Origin: an uncultured bacterium
GTDB lineage: Bacteria; Bacillota; Clostridia; UBA1381
Assembly (NCBI GenBank): GCA_905215805.1
Contig: CAJMRL010000007.1
Location: 1-64,000, forward strand
DNA length: 64,000 nt
Reading direction: 5' to 3'
The position numbers and the translations under genes are program-made. Shown here one piece after another: positions 22,875 through 31,906 of the stretch (position 1 is its first letter; each line of letters starts with the position of its first letter). The notes below the pieces were generated by a model. It saw only the letters and a program-made list of their open reading frames with translations. It did not search any database and was not told where the DNA came from.

Positions 22875-25703
22875 CTATTTATTTGTAGCTTCGTATAGGT
22901 TTGTTACCTGCGTATCATCAAGAGTTGTACCGTTATAAATGTATACCTCATCAATTAATCCATTAAACGGAGTATCCCAATAGTTCACTCCAAGATAAGT
23001 AACAGTATCGCTTGTTATAATATCAGCAATAGTACCCGTTCCCATCTTAGCGCCGTCTATATAAAGCGAAGCCGTTCCTCCGTCCGCTGCAATTACAACT
23101 TGATGCCATGTATCAGTATTAAGTACTCCGCTTGATGAAATTGACATATAATCTCCAAGCTTTGACCAGATTTTAGTCGCTCCGCCGGTCATATCACCAA
23201 ACGGCGCACTTACCCATTTTTCATCAGTCTTGCTGCCGGAATCTATAAACAGCGCTGATGTAAACTGTGTAAACTCATTTGCTTTCATTCGGAATGCAAT
23301 CGTATATTTACTGTTTGTTATAACATTTCCAAGCCTTAAGCCATAACTGTTTGCTCCGGTAAACTCCATTGCTTTTCCGCTGTATCCTCCATCAGAAACT
23401 ACCGCTGCCACTTCCGGAACATCTCCTTCAATATTTGTGGCTGCATATGTACCGTTGATTCCGGAAATACTGTCTGAAGTATCTTCATCGAAGCTAAAAT
23501 ATGATGTATAACCCTCCGGCATTTTATACGGCGATTCTGTAGCTGTGACCACAGCTGACTCCGCGGCGGGAAGCATATCACTCCATACAAATACCTTTAT
23601 TGTAGAATCCTCAGCCTTACGCTCATATGGAATCTCTACCGACTGCCTTAAAGAATTGATCTTAATATCACTTTTTGACGATACACCGATAAGTGCACCG
23701 GTTTTATCATATTCAGCAGCATATACGGAAAGATTTTTATATTTATCAGCATTGCTGAGATAGAATTTTACGCTTGTTCCGTCTTTTATCCAAGCATCAG
23801 TAATCTCTGCAAGCATTCCCGACACAAGACCGCTCTCAAGTGCCTCGCCTATTTCAAAGCTGCACGCCTCCGTATCCAATTCCTTCTGCGGAACAAGCAC
23901 AGCCTTACCGTTTACATTAGCAAGGAAATATCCCGGCTTTAATACGCTTTCAAATGAAACTGCGTTCTCCTCACCGTTAAGTCCCTTAACGGTCTTAAAG
24001 GTCATTGCATTTTGCATTGCCGTATCATTTTGATTTGCATCCTGCGTTATAACTACACTGTTATCCGACTGCGCCGCAAGATAAAGTCCCGGCTTGTTTA
24101 CGGCCTGAATCGAAACATAATTTTCATTTTCTGTATCAGCCTTGCCTGCTACGATTTCCCATTGAGTATCATTTGTTTCAATAAAGCCATCGCCTATGTA
24201 TACATTTTTTGTGATCGGATAGCTTTCATTATCACTCGGATTTATAAAGTTCTCATAATAAAGGTATCCGCCGTTCTGCATTATTGCAGACCTTGTTCCC
24301 GTAAGCCCGGTAGACGTCTCCTGTATCGGATCTATAGATCCATCGTCATTAAAAGTAAACTCTTCGACGCATACAACTCGTCTGAATCCACTTCCCCATG
24401 GCAATGATCCGTTATGATAGATAAAATAAGTTTTGCCATTAAAATCTATCACTGAAGGATGATTTGTATTTGATGTTGCCGTAGGAGGCATCAATATTCC
24501 TCCGAATTCCCATGGACCGTACATACTGTCCGAAGTAGCATATCCCATTTGCTCTCTCCAGCCAAATGCACCGAACATATAATATTTACCGGTGTAATTG
24601 CCATTTTCATCAGTGCGTCTGTAAATCCAAGGTGCCTCGGTAAAGCCAAGACCTGTCGGAAGATTTGTGAATTCCTGCAGCTTTACGTCATTGCTGTCTA
24701 CAGTACCGTCACCTGTTATATCCTTAACACTCATCATGTCTTCGTTAAGCTCACATACATAGAACAAATTATTGCCCCATGCAAGATAGCGATGCTCCTC
24801 ACCATTAACTGTTTCAACCCAAACAGTCGGATCAATATCATTATAATCACTGGTATTTTCCGGGGTCATCGTATAACCGTTTACAACCGGCTCGCCCTTG
24901 TCCACAAACGGTCCTGTAGGAGAATCAGAAACAGCAACGCCTATACAATGATATTTATTGGCATTTTTATTTGTAGTGCAGTAATACATATAGTACTTGT
25001 TATTATATTTTATGACCTGACTTGCCCATGCAGTTGTATCATTGACTCTCCATGAAATATCCTTAGCGCTCATTGTCACGCCTTCATATTTCCAGTTCAC
25101 CATATCCTTTGAGGAATAACATACCCATTCAGGCATTCTGTAGCCTTCTGATTGAGAGGTATCGTGTCCTGCATAAATATATACTGTATCTCCGTCTACC
25201 AGTGCAGCCGGATCACCTGCATACATAATATTGCCGTCACCGTCAAATCCGAGAGAAGGATTACCGCCGATGCTCTTATCTACAACAATCGGAGTAGTTT
25301 CAAATTCTGATACCTCTCCTGTAGTTGATGCAGAAGCGTTACTCTTTTTAGCAAGCTGAGTTATAGAATTCTGATCAGTACCTGTCATAACGATCGCCGA
25401 TTCTCTCTTATCCTTATCATAACCGGTAAGGACAAAAAGCTTCATTGTATCTCCGGATCTAAAGTACTGATTATTTTCTTGATCTCCATCCTTTGTAAAT
25501 TTAAACGTTATTGTATGATCACCGTCATACTCCCATGTACCCAAGCCGTTTCCAAGAGTTCCATCCGGCTGAATAATTATTTCGGAGGACAATACAGGTA
25601 AATCAACCTTTTCTTTATTATTAAAATCACTTACATCCAACGAAGCTCCGTTTTCTGTTATGTACTGGCCTACGCTTGAAAGATCCCATGTTCCATAAAG
25701 CAT
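22875..25703 (-). CDS. GH43 second half: arabinanase C-terminal domain, GH43, beta-trefoil, LamG
   Basis: Frame of 942 codons with no signal peptide and no ribosome site before its first ATG. Residues 1-125 (GTWDLSSVG to TGTDQNSITQLAKKS) match the C-terminal beta domain that normally ends GH43 arabinanases. About 135-490 is a second GH43 five-blade propeller: GDPAALVDGDTVYIYAG (base Asp), NDIDPTVWVE (middle Asp), FTEAPWIY (acid Glu) and SVIDFNGKTYFIYH. About 510-630 resembles a beta-trefoil (CBM42/AbfB-like), and 730-940 is a LamG/concanavalin domain ending in GLIDEVYIYN. Expected activity: arabinofuranosidase or beta-xylosidase. It overlaps the upstream frame by 77 bases and most likely is its continuation after a frameshift. 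Confidence 0.8.
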   Translation of the reverse strand: MLYGTWDLSSVGQYITENGASLDVSDFNNKEKVDLPVLSSEIIIQPDGTLGNGLGTWEYDGDHTITFKFTKDGDQENNQYFRSGDTMKLFVLTGYDKDKRESAIVMTGTDQNSITQLAKKSNASASTTGEVSEFETTPIVVDKSIGGNPSLGFDGDGNIMYAGDPAALVDGDTVYIYAGHDTSQSEGYRMPEWVCYSSKDMVNWKYEGVTMSAKDISWRVNDTTAWASQVIKYNNKYYMYYCTTNKNANKYHCIGVAVSDSPTGPFVDKGEPVVNGYTMTPENTSDYNDIDPTVWVETVNGEEHRYLAWGNNLFYVCELNEDMMSVKDITGDGTVDSNDVKLQEFTNLPTGLGFTEAPWIYRRTDENGNYTGKYYMFGAFGWREQMGYATSDSMYGPWEFGGILMPPTATSNTNHPSVIDFNGKTYFIYHNGSLPWGSGFRRVVCVEEFTFNDDGSIDPIQETSTGLTGTRSAIMQNGGYLYYENFINPSDNESYPITKNVYIGDGFIETNDTQWEIVAGKADTENENYVSIQAVNKPGLYLAAQSDNSVVITQDANQNDTAMQNAMTFKTVKGLNGEENAVSFESVLKPGYFLANVNGKAVLVPQKELDTEACSFEIGEALESGLVSGMLAEITDAWIKDGTSVKFYLSNADKYKNLSVYAAEYDKTGALIGVSSKSDIKINSLRQSVEIPYERKAEDSTIKVFVWSDMLPAAESAVVTATESPYKMPEGYTSYFSFDEDTSDSISGINGTYAATNIEGDVPEVAAVVSDGGYSGKAMEFTGANSYGLRLGNVITNSKYTIAFRMKANEFTQFTSALFIDSGSKTDEKWVSAPFGDMTGGATKIWSKLGDYMSISSSGVLNTDTWHQVVIAADGGTASLYIDGAKMGTGTIADIITSDTVTYLGVNYWDTPFNGLIDEVYIYNGTTLDDTQVTNLYEATNK

Positions 25704-27972
25704 TTCCCGGGATTACCTGCTCGTATTCGCCTGCATAAACAAGCGGGGAAACCACAGGCCAGCCCTCATCGGTCCAAAGCATCTTACGAACCTGCAACAC
25801 CGCATAACCCTCAGGCTGCTTTCTGCAATGCTCAACCAAATACCAGTTTCCGTCATTATCATGAAGTACGGAATTGTGTCCGTTGCCGTAATATGTCAAA
25901 CCATCACCAAGCTGATATGAGCCGAGCATCTTATAGCCCCAAAGCTCTGTTTTATTGCTCTGCTCAGAATATGATGTTCCGACCTTACGTCCCATATGGT
26001 CAAGAAGCTTATGGTGCGCGTCCTTTGATGTTTCTGACACCCATGTGTTGTCAAGAGAATTTCTTGCTACTCTTATATTATAATTTGTACCGAGCCAGCC
26101 GTATGAGGTAAACATATATCGGTAATTTGCGTCTTCATTATTCACCATATAAGCGCCTTCAGGTCCCATAATTCCGCCGGGAGTTGCATACAAACGAGTT
26201 CCGACTTTCTTGCTTGTATCATGTATTGTCGCGTTACTTGTATAATTAATACCTTCGACTCTTCCGTTCTCGGTAAGCTTTACCTGATGAACGCCCTTCT
26301 GGAACGAACCCCATACAAAGTAGCGGTCACCGTTTGTATCAACATAAATATTTGAATCTATCGCATTTGTATTATATCCGTTGGTCGAACTTATTACAAT
26401 CCCGCAGTCCTCCCATGGTCCTGTCGGAGATTCGCCTTTCACCAATCCGATTGCCGAACGTATATAGTCATAATCGGTACCGTTGGTAGAAAGAGAATAA
26501 TACAGCCAATACGGATGATCCGTATCTTCTTCGGCATAGAATATATCCGGCGCCCATACTCCTGTGTTCATATGAGAGCCCATAGGCTCGTATATTTCCG
26601 TACAAAAGTCAATTGCTGATTGCGGTATACGGAAATTATTATCTATTCTTTCCCAATGTATAAGATCCGTTGACATAAACGTATCCATAGGATATTCATC
26701 CGTCAAGGTCTGTCCGTCCTTGGTTTCATAATCACCGGTATAAGCATCGGTATTATAGGCATAATATATACCTGTTTCAGGATCCTTAAAAATCGATGGA
26801 TCATGGGCGGCATATGTAGTACCAAATGTATCCTCCGGTGAAGCATCCGGGAACACTACCGCTGATTTAATAATCCGGCCAGCATCATATGACGTTTCTG
26901 TATCAGTACCCTTATTTTCCGTAACCGTCACTTTATAATATTCAGCATCAGCTGAGACGATTATATTTTTTTCAAACTGCGCTGTCTTTTTAACTGACAA
27001 TGTATAATTTTCTGTTAAAGCAGAACCATCAATCTCTGCATCATCAGAATTATATGCCGCAATCTTTATCTCGACTTCGCTGTCCTGAGGCTTTAAATTT
27101 TCCACCGTTGTTTTTACGGTAAATTCTTCGCCACCTGAATACTGAAAAATCTTATCTTCCCCATTATAGAAATTCGTCTTAATATCAAGCCTGCTATATT
27201 CATTTAAAATATTCTCAAGCTCCTTATCGTATTCATCACCTGCCAGAGCAATGACCTCGTCTTCGCTCAATGCTCTGTCATAAATTCTGAATTCATCGAT
27301 CATGCCTTGGAATCCCTCTCCCGATCCCCAATTTGCATGTCCGATCCATGTTTTTGAATCTGCCGTAAATACCCCGCTTAAATCTACAGCCTTTTGATCC
27401 GAAGCAGCAATAATGCCGTTCACATAAATATTTGTCGAATTATTATCAACTACTACCGTTACATATTTCCAGTCACTGTAATTCCCGTTTGAGGAAACAG
27501 AGCTTATACGCTCTCCGCTATTATTATAACGTTCAACCGTGTAAGCGGATGTTGTCGCAAGCATACCAACATATTTTTCCCAGCCAACTTCATGTGAGTC
27601 CTCTGACGTTGTCATAAAAGGCCAGTTGGGAGTAGCATCAGATTCCGGCTTTAGCCAAAAGCTATATGTTGCTGCTGTTTTTCCGTTTAAAATCCCATCT
27701 GGCAATGATAAGTAATTTCCTGCTGCTTTGGAAGTAATGCTGAGCGCATTCCCCTCTTTTCCTTCAGCATATAAAACATTACCGTTTTCTTTTACAGTTC
27801 CCCCTTCTGACGCAGCATATGAGCCGCTTCCCGTACCTGCTTCATCAAATGTAAGATTAAAAACATAATCGACAGGAGCAGCCGCGTCGCTTGCCGCCGC
27901 AGCCGGAATTACCGCACTTGTGGATATTACGCTTAACGCGGCAATCCACGAAAATGTCCTCTTAAATTTCAC
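25627..27972 (-). CDS. Secreted GH43 endo-arabinanase, first half of a frameshifted gene
   Basis: Secreted enzyme expected to cut alpha-1,5-arabinan of pectin side chains. I chose the GTG at 27972 after GGGAGAG: it gives a clean signal peptide (KFKRTFSWIAALSVISTSAVIPAAAAS); a frame start at 28041 does not. Domains: LamG/concanavalin (about residues 35-245, ending FQGMIDEFRIYDRALSEDEV), a beta-sandwich linker (about 255-370), then GH43 with AAHDPSIF (base Asp), GVWAPDIFY, NAIDSNIY (middle Asp), MGPEGAY (acid Glu) and GNGHNSV. After EYEQVIPG near 25712 the frame leaves the family pattern and ends with 25 unrelated residues. The missing C-terminal domain is at the start of the downstream frame. 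Confidence 0.85.
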   Translation of the reverse strand: MKFKRTFSWIAALSVISTSAVIPAAAASDAAAPVDYVFNLTFDEAGTGSGSYAASEGGTVKENGNVLYAEGKEGNALSITSKAAGNYLSLPDGILNGKTAATYSFWLKPESDATPNWPFMTTSEDSHEVGWEKYVGMLATTSAYTVERYNNSGERISSVSSNGNYSDWKYVTVVVDNNSTNIYVNGIIAASDQKAVDLSGVFTADSKTWIGHANWGSGEGFQGMIDEFRIYDRALSEDEVIALAGDEYDKELENILNEYSRLDIKTNFYNGEDKIFQYSGGEEFTVKTTVENLKPQDSEVEIKIAAYNSDDAEIDGSALTENYTLSVKKTAQFEKNIIVSADAEYYKVTVTENKGTDTETSYDAGRIIKSAVVFPDASPEDTFGTTYAAHDPSIFKDPETGIYYAYNTDAYTGDYETKDGQTLTDEYPMDTFMSTDLIHWERIDNNFRIPQSAIDFCTEIYEPMGSHMNTGVWAPDIFYAEEDTDHPYWLYYSLSTNGTDYDYIRSAIGLVKGESPTGPWEDCGIVISSTNGYNTNAIDSNIYVDTNGDRYFVWGSFQKGVHQVKLTENGRVEGINYTSNATIHDTSKKVGTRLYATPGGIMGPEGAYMVNNEDANYRYMFTSYGWLGTNYNIRVARNSLDNTWVSETSKDAHHKLLDHMGRKVGTSYSEQSNKTELWGYKMLGSYQLGDGLTYYGNGHNSVLHDNDGNWYLVEHCRKQPEGYAVLQVRKMLWTDEGWPVVSPLVYAGEYEQVIPGNALWNMGSFKRRPVHNRKRSFVGCK

Positions 27973-28056
27973 TTCTCTCTCTCCCTTCAAAAATAAAATA
28001 CTTACTCTTAAATTTAATGTACTTACATTTATAAAATACATCTAATATTTTCTTTA

Positions 28057-28085
28057 ATTATACTATATATTTCTTGCAAAGTCAA
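28057..28085 (-). promoter_or_regulatory. Promoter of the GH43 gene
   Basis: Minus strand TTGACT (28080-28085), 17-base spacer, TATAAT (28057-28062), about 85 bases before the GTG start. Confidence 0.7.
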
Positions 28086-28169
28086 TAATAAATGGCAATA
28101 TTTAAAACAATAAATTGTACTAAATGTAGAGTCCGGTATTTTGGGGAATTATAAAACCAAAAACAGTTT

Positions 28170-29342
28170 TTATAGCTGCGCATATTGTTTATCTACCTCA
28201 ATAACCGCATAATGGTTCGGATTTTCTTGTTTAATGCGGTCGCTTATTATTTTCACCAATTGCTCATCTGTAGTAGAAAAATCATATGGCACTACAATAT
28301 CAAAAATTACATTCGTATGTGTCGGTCCCTTTACTATTCTAAAATCGTGCATGGTAATTGATGAGTCTATTTCATTAATATATTCTCCGACCTTTTCCTT
28401 CAAGCTCAAAGTCTCTTCATCATCTACACATATTGGATCCATATGAATCACCGCGCTGCAGTGCAGTGTATCATGCAGCTTATGCTCTATCATATCGATC
28501 ATATCATGTATATTAAGAATATCTCCGTCCGCAGGCACCTCTGCATGCAGTGAAATGATAACCCTGCCCGGTCCATAATTATGCACGATCATATCATGTA
28601 TCCCTATAACACCATCATAGGACATAACAATATCGTTTACTTGTTTTACAAATTCCGGATCAGGCGCCTGACCAAGCAGAGGACTTATTGTATCCTTTGC
28701 CGCCCCTATTCCAGCATAGCAAATAAACAGTCCTACCAAAACACCGCAATACCCGTCAATTTTAAGCCCCGTAAAATGAGCTACTAATGTTGATGCTAAT
28801 ACTACGGCAGTAGCGAGCGAATCGCTCAAGCTGTCCGTGGCTGTTGCAAGCATTGCTGCCGAGTTTATCTTTTTGGAAATCCTCCTGTTATATAATGCCA
28901 TATAGCATTTTACAAGGATCGATACTAAAAGAATAATAAGTATAATTGGACTGTAGGAAAGCTCCTCCGGATGAAAAATCTTTACTACAGAGCTTTTTAT
29001 CAGTTCAAACCCCATTATTAATATTATAACCGATACCAAAAGTCCGGAAATATATTCGATTCTCCCATGACCGAACGGATGATCAGAGTCAGGCTTTTGA
29101 CCTGCCATACGGAAACCGATAAGCGTTATAATAGATGATCCCGCGTCAGACAAATTATTAAAAGCATCTGCTGTGATTGCAATAGAATTGCTGATCATTC
29201 CGGCAAAGAACTTTCCCGCAAAAAGTAATAAATTCAGCAAAATCCCCACTGCACCGCAAAGAACCCCATAAGCCTGACGGACTGCCGGATCTTTTACATC
29301 ATCGCGATTTTTTATAAAAAGCTTAGATAAAAAAGTAATCAT
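28170..29342 (-). CDS. Cation diffusion facilitator, probably manganese exporter
   Basis: Metal/proton antiporter of 390 residues with six membrane helices (about 25-215) and a cytosolic C-terminal region extended to two modules (about 220-295 and 305-385). The membrane metal site reads N-x-x-x-D in ADAFNNLSD (helix 2) and D-x-x-x-D in TDSLSDSLA (helix 5). An N/D plus D/D site is typical of manganese CDFs such as MntE and MneP, whereas zinc CDFs use His. The ATG at 29342 follows GGGGAG; a TTG further up is less likely. Metal choice is inference from these residues. Confidence 0.88.
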   Translation of the reverse strand: MITFLSKLFIKNRDDVKDPAVRQAYGVLCGAVGILLNLLLFAGKFFAGMISNSIAITADAFNNLSDAGSSIITLIGFRMAGQKPDSDHPFGHGRIEYISGLLVSVIILIMGFELIKSSVVKIFHPEELSYSPIILIILLVSILVKCYMALYNRRISKKINSAAMLATATDSLSDSLATAVVLASTLVAHFTGLKIDGYCGVLVGLFICYAGIGAAKDTISPLLGQAPDPEFVKQVNDIVMSYDGVIGIHDMIVHNYGPGRVIISLHAEVPADGDILNIHDMIDMIEHKLHDTLHCSAVIHMDPICVDDEETLSLKEKVGEYINEIDSSITMHDFRIVKGPTHTNVIFDIVVPYDFSTTDEQLVKIISDRIKQENPNHYAVIEVDKQYAQL

Positions 29343-29375
29343 AAAAATGCTCCCCAATCAATAAGAATTTAGTAA

Positions 29376-29981
29376 TCATTCCGGAATATCCATTTTATCT
29401 GACTCCGTTATTTCTCTAACTGCATGGCAGGGATTTCCTACAGCCAAACAGTTATACGGTATATCTTTTGTAACAACACTGCCCGCGCCTATGACACAGC
29501 CGTTTCCTATTTTTACTCCTCCGCATATCGTAACATTCCCCGCGATCCAGCAGTTATCGCCAATTTCTATAGGCTTTGCATATTCATAGTCATATGCGCT
29601 CCCATCCGGTCTGAAGCGTGTATTTCTTTCCTGCCATCTTAAAGGGTGCACAGGAGTAAGTATGGACACATTTGGTCCTATCATTACATTATTTCCTATT
29701 TTTACTTTACAGCAATCTAATATTGTCAAATTAAAATTCGCATAAAAATTGTCTCCAATTTCAGTAAACTCACCGTAATCGAATTGAATAGGTCCCTGAA
29801 AAAACGCCCCTTTCCCTTTATTGGGAATCAACATATTCAGCAATTCTTTTCTTCTTTCATCATCTTCAAATAATGAATTATATTGTATACATAGATTATG
29901 CGCTTTTTTTCTCATTTGTGCCAATTCCTTATCTGATGGATCATATAATTTCCCGCTAATCATTTTTTCCTTCTCTGTCAT
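29376..29981 (-). CDS. Sugar O-acetyltransferase (maltose/galactoside acetyltransferase type)
   Basis: Left-handed beta-helix acetyltransferase of 201 residues using acetyl-CoA. N-terminal Mac domain (about 6-60, KMISGKLYDPSDKELAQMRKKAHNL), then hexapeptide repeats (IGDNFYANFNLTILDCCKVKIGNNVMIGPNVSILTP) with the catalytic His in TPVHPL (about 116) and the closing IGAGSVVTKDIPYNCLAVGNPC. Maa/LacA/NodL type. Its role may be detoxifying excess free sugars; the sugar is not determined. It ends 33 bases before the CDF start codon on the same strand. Confidence 0.92.
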   Translation of the reverse strand: MTEKEKMISGKLYDPSDKELAQMRKKAHNLCIQYNSLFEDDERRKELLNMLIPNKGKGAFFQGPIQFDYGEFTEIGDNFYANFNLTILDCCKVKIGNNVMIGPNVSILTPVHPLRWQERNTRFRPDGSAYDYEYAKPIEIGDNCWIAGNVTICGGVKIGNGCVIGAGSVVTKDIPYNCLAVGNPCHAVREITESDKMDIPE

Positions 29982-30016
29982 TATTAATTCCTCCGATTAG
30001 TTATTAAACAAAATCA

Positions 30017-30048
30017 GCAATCACAAAATATTTTTATTTCGTGATTGC
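30017..30048 (-). terminator. Terminator of the ABC exporter operon
   Basis: GCAATCAC at 30017-30024 pairs with GTGATTGC at 30041-30048, extended by A/T pairs on the inside, 16 bases beyond the second ABC gene stop on the minus strand. Confidence 0.6.
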
Positions 30049-30064
30049 CTATATTTTCTCTTTA

Positions 30065-31906
30065 TCAGCTTAGCTCAAACATTCCATTATAAAGCTGATA
30101 ATACATTCCCTTTTGAGCTATAAGCTCATCATGATTTCCTCTCTCGACGATTTTTCCATGTTCAAGAACCATAATCGCATCGGCATTACGTACAGTTGAA
30201 AGCCTATGAGCTATAACAAATACTGTTCTGCCCTCCATAAGACCGTCCATTCCCTTTTCAATGAGCTTTTCTGTTCTTGTATCAATGCTTGAAGTTGCTT
30301 CATCAAGTATTAATACCGGCGGATCAACAACCGCTGCTCGAGCTATTGCGATAAGCTGGCGCTGTCCCTGCGACAGATTTGCTCCGTCCGCTGTTACAAC
30401 AGTATCATATCCATTGGGAAGACGTCTTATAAAAGAATCAGCATTAGCTATTTTTGCTGCGCGAACGACCTCCTCCTGCGTTGCATCAAGTTTTCCGAAC
30501 CTTATATTATCCGAAATCGTTCCTGTAAACAGATGCGTATCCTGAAGAACTATGCTTAGCGAATGTCTTAAATCATCTTTTTTTATGTCGCGTATATCAA
30601 GTCCGTCATAGACAACCGTTCCATCCTGCACATCATAGAAACGATTTATAAGATTAATAATTGTAGTTTTTCCTGCTCCTGTAGAACCCACAAATGCGAT
30701 TTTCTGTCCCGGTTTTGCATATAAATCTATATTTTTTAAGATCATTCTGCTTTCATCATATCCGAAACTTACGTTTTTAAAGCGTACATCGCCTCTCAAT
30801 GGAATGATTCTATTATCAGGAGTATACCATGCCCATTTATTGGTCTTTTCTTTACATACCTCAAGTTTTCCGTCAGATTCCTTTACATTTACAAGTCTTA
30901 TCTTTCCATCGTCTACCTCAGGCTCTTCCCTCATAACATTAAAAATACGCTCTGCTCCGGCAAGAGCTGCCAGCAAAAAATTACTCTGCTGCGTAAATTG
31001 ATTTATAGGCATAGCCGCTTGTCTTACAAATACAAGATAGCTCGCAAGACTTCCGATATCAGTAAGACCTTTTATTGCCATTATGCCGCCCAGAACTGCT
31101 ACTATAGCATAATTTATATAAGAAATACTTACAACAGCAGGAACCATTGTTGCCGCATAGCTCTGCGCTCCCGTTCCGGCTTTTCTGAGCATTTCATTCT
31201 TCCTTCTGAACTTTTTCATATTTTCATCTTCATGATTAAAAACCTTTACTACCTTTTGACCATTGACCATTTCTTCAATATATCCGTCCAAATCGCCCAA
31301 GGCTTTCTGCTGATGATTAAAAAAGCGTTTGCTGCGTTTTCCGCTGAAACGTATATACAAAAACATAACAGCATAGCAAATTATCGCAACTATCGATAAT
31401 CTCCAGTTGAGAATAAATAGGATCGCCAAAGTTCCCACTATCTGTATAAAGCTTTGAATAACCATAGAAAAACTGTTATTCAAAGCATCAGATATTGTAT
31501 CTACATCATTGGTGAAATAACTCATTATATCGCCATGACGATTCGTATCAAAATATTTTATAGGAAGCTTCTGCATATGAGAAAACAAATCCCGGCGTAT
31601 ATCGAATAATATCTTTTGAGCGGCTTTTACCATTATCTGACCATATCCGTACGCCGACATGGCTCCGGCAGCAAATATTACCGCGGTCAAAACTACTCCG
31701 GATATAAGAGCATCAACTTCTCCGCCGGCTAAATTATTCACTATTGGTCTTATCATATATGTACCGATAAGATTCGCCAAAGCGCTTATAGTTACAAGAA
31801 CCGCAACAAAAAATAGAAGTATTTTATGCCTTCCCATATATTCCAGAAGCGATTTTACGGTAAATTTTAAATTTTTAGGTTTTTTACCTGTTATCTGCCT
31901 TGCCAT
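30065..31906 (-). CDS. Heterodimeric ABC exporter, catalytic half
   Basis: ABC half-transporter of 613 residues (six-helix membrane domain about 30-340, nucleotide-binding domain about 375-600). Walker A is GSTGAGKTTI, Walker B PVLILDEATSSID keeps the catalytic Glu, and the signature is LSQGQRQL, one residue off LSGGQ. An extra segment near 340-375 links the two domains. It overlaps its partner by 23 bases. The two genes form a BmrCD/LmrCD/TM287-288 type exporter for drugs or lipids; this half carries the Walker B for the active ATP site. Confidence 0.93.
   Translation of the reverse strand: MARQITGKKPKNLKFTVKSLLEYMGRHKILLFFVAVLVTISALANLIGTYMIRPIVNNLAGGEVDALISGVVLTAVIFAAGAMSAYGYGQIMVKAAQKILFDIRRDLFSHMQKLPIKYFDTNRHGDIMSYFTNDVDTISDALNNSFSMVIQSFIQIVGTLAILFILNWRLSIVAIICYAVMFLYIRFSGKRSKRFFNHQQKALGDLDGYIEEMVNGQKVVKVFNHEDENMKKFRRKNEMLRKAGTGAQSYAATMVPAVVSISYINYAIVAVLGGIMAIKGLTDIGSLASYLVFVRQAAMPINQFTQQSNFLLAALAGAERIFNVMREEPEVDDGKIRLVNVKESDGKLEVCKEKTNKWAWYTPDNRIIPLRGDVRFKNVSFGYDESRMILKNIDLYAKPGQKIAFVGSTGAGKTTIINLINRFYDVQDGTVVYDGLDIRDIKKDDLRHSLSIVLQDTHLFTGTISDNIRFGKLDATQEEVVRAAKIANADSFIRRLPNGYDTVVTADGANLSQGQRQLIAIARAAVVDPPVLILDEATSSIDTRTEKLIEKGMDGLMEGRTVFVIAHRLSTVRNADAIMVLEHGKIVERGNHDELIAQKGMYYQLYNGMFELS

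Noticed and set aside
22788..28041. Possibility that the two GH43 frames are separate complete genes
   Set aside because: The second has no ribosome site or signal peptide and begins in the middle of a domain; a frameshifted single gene explains this better.
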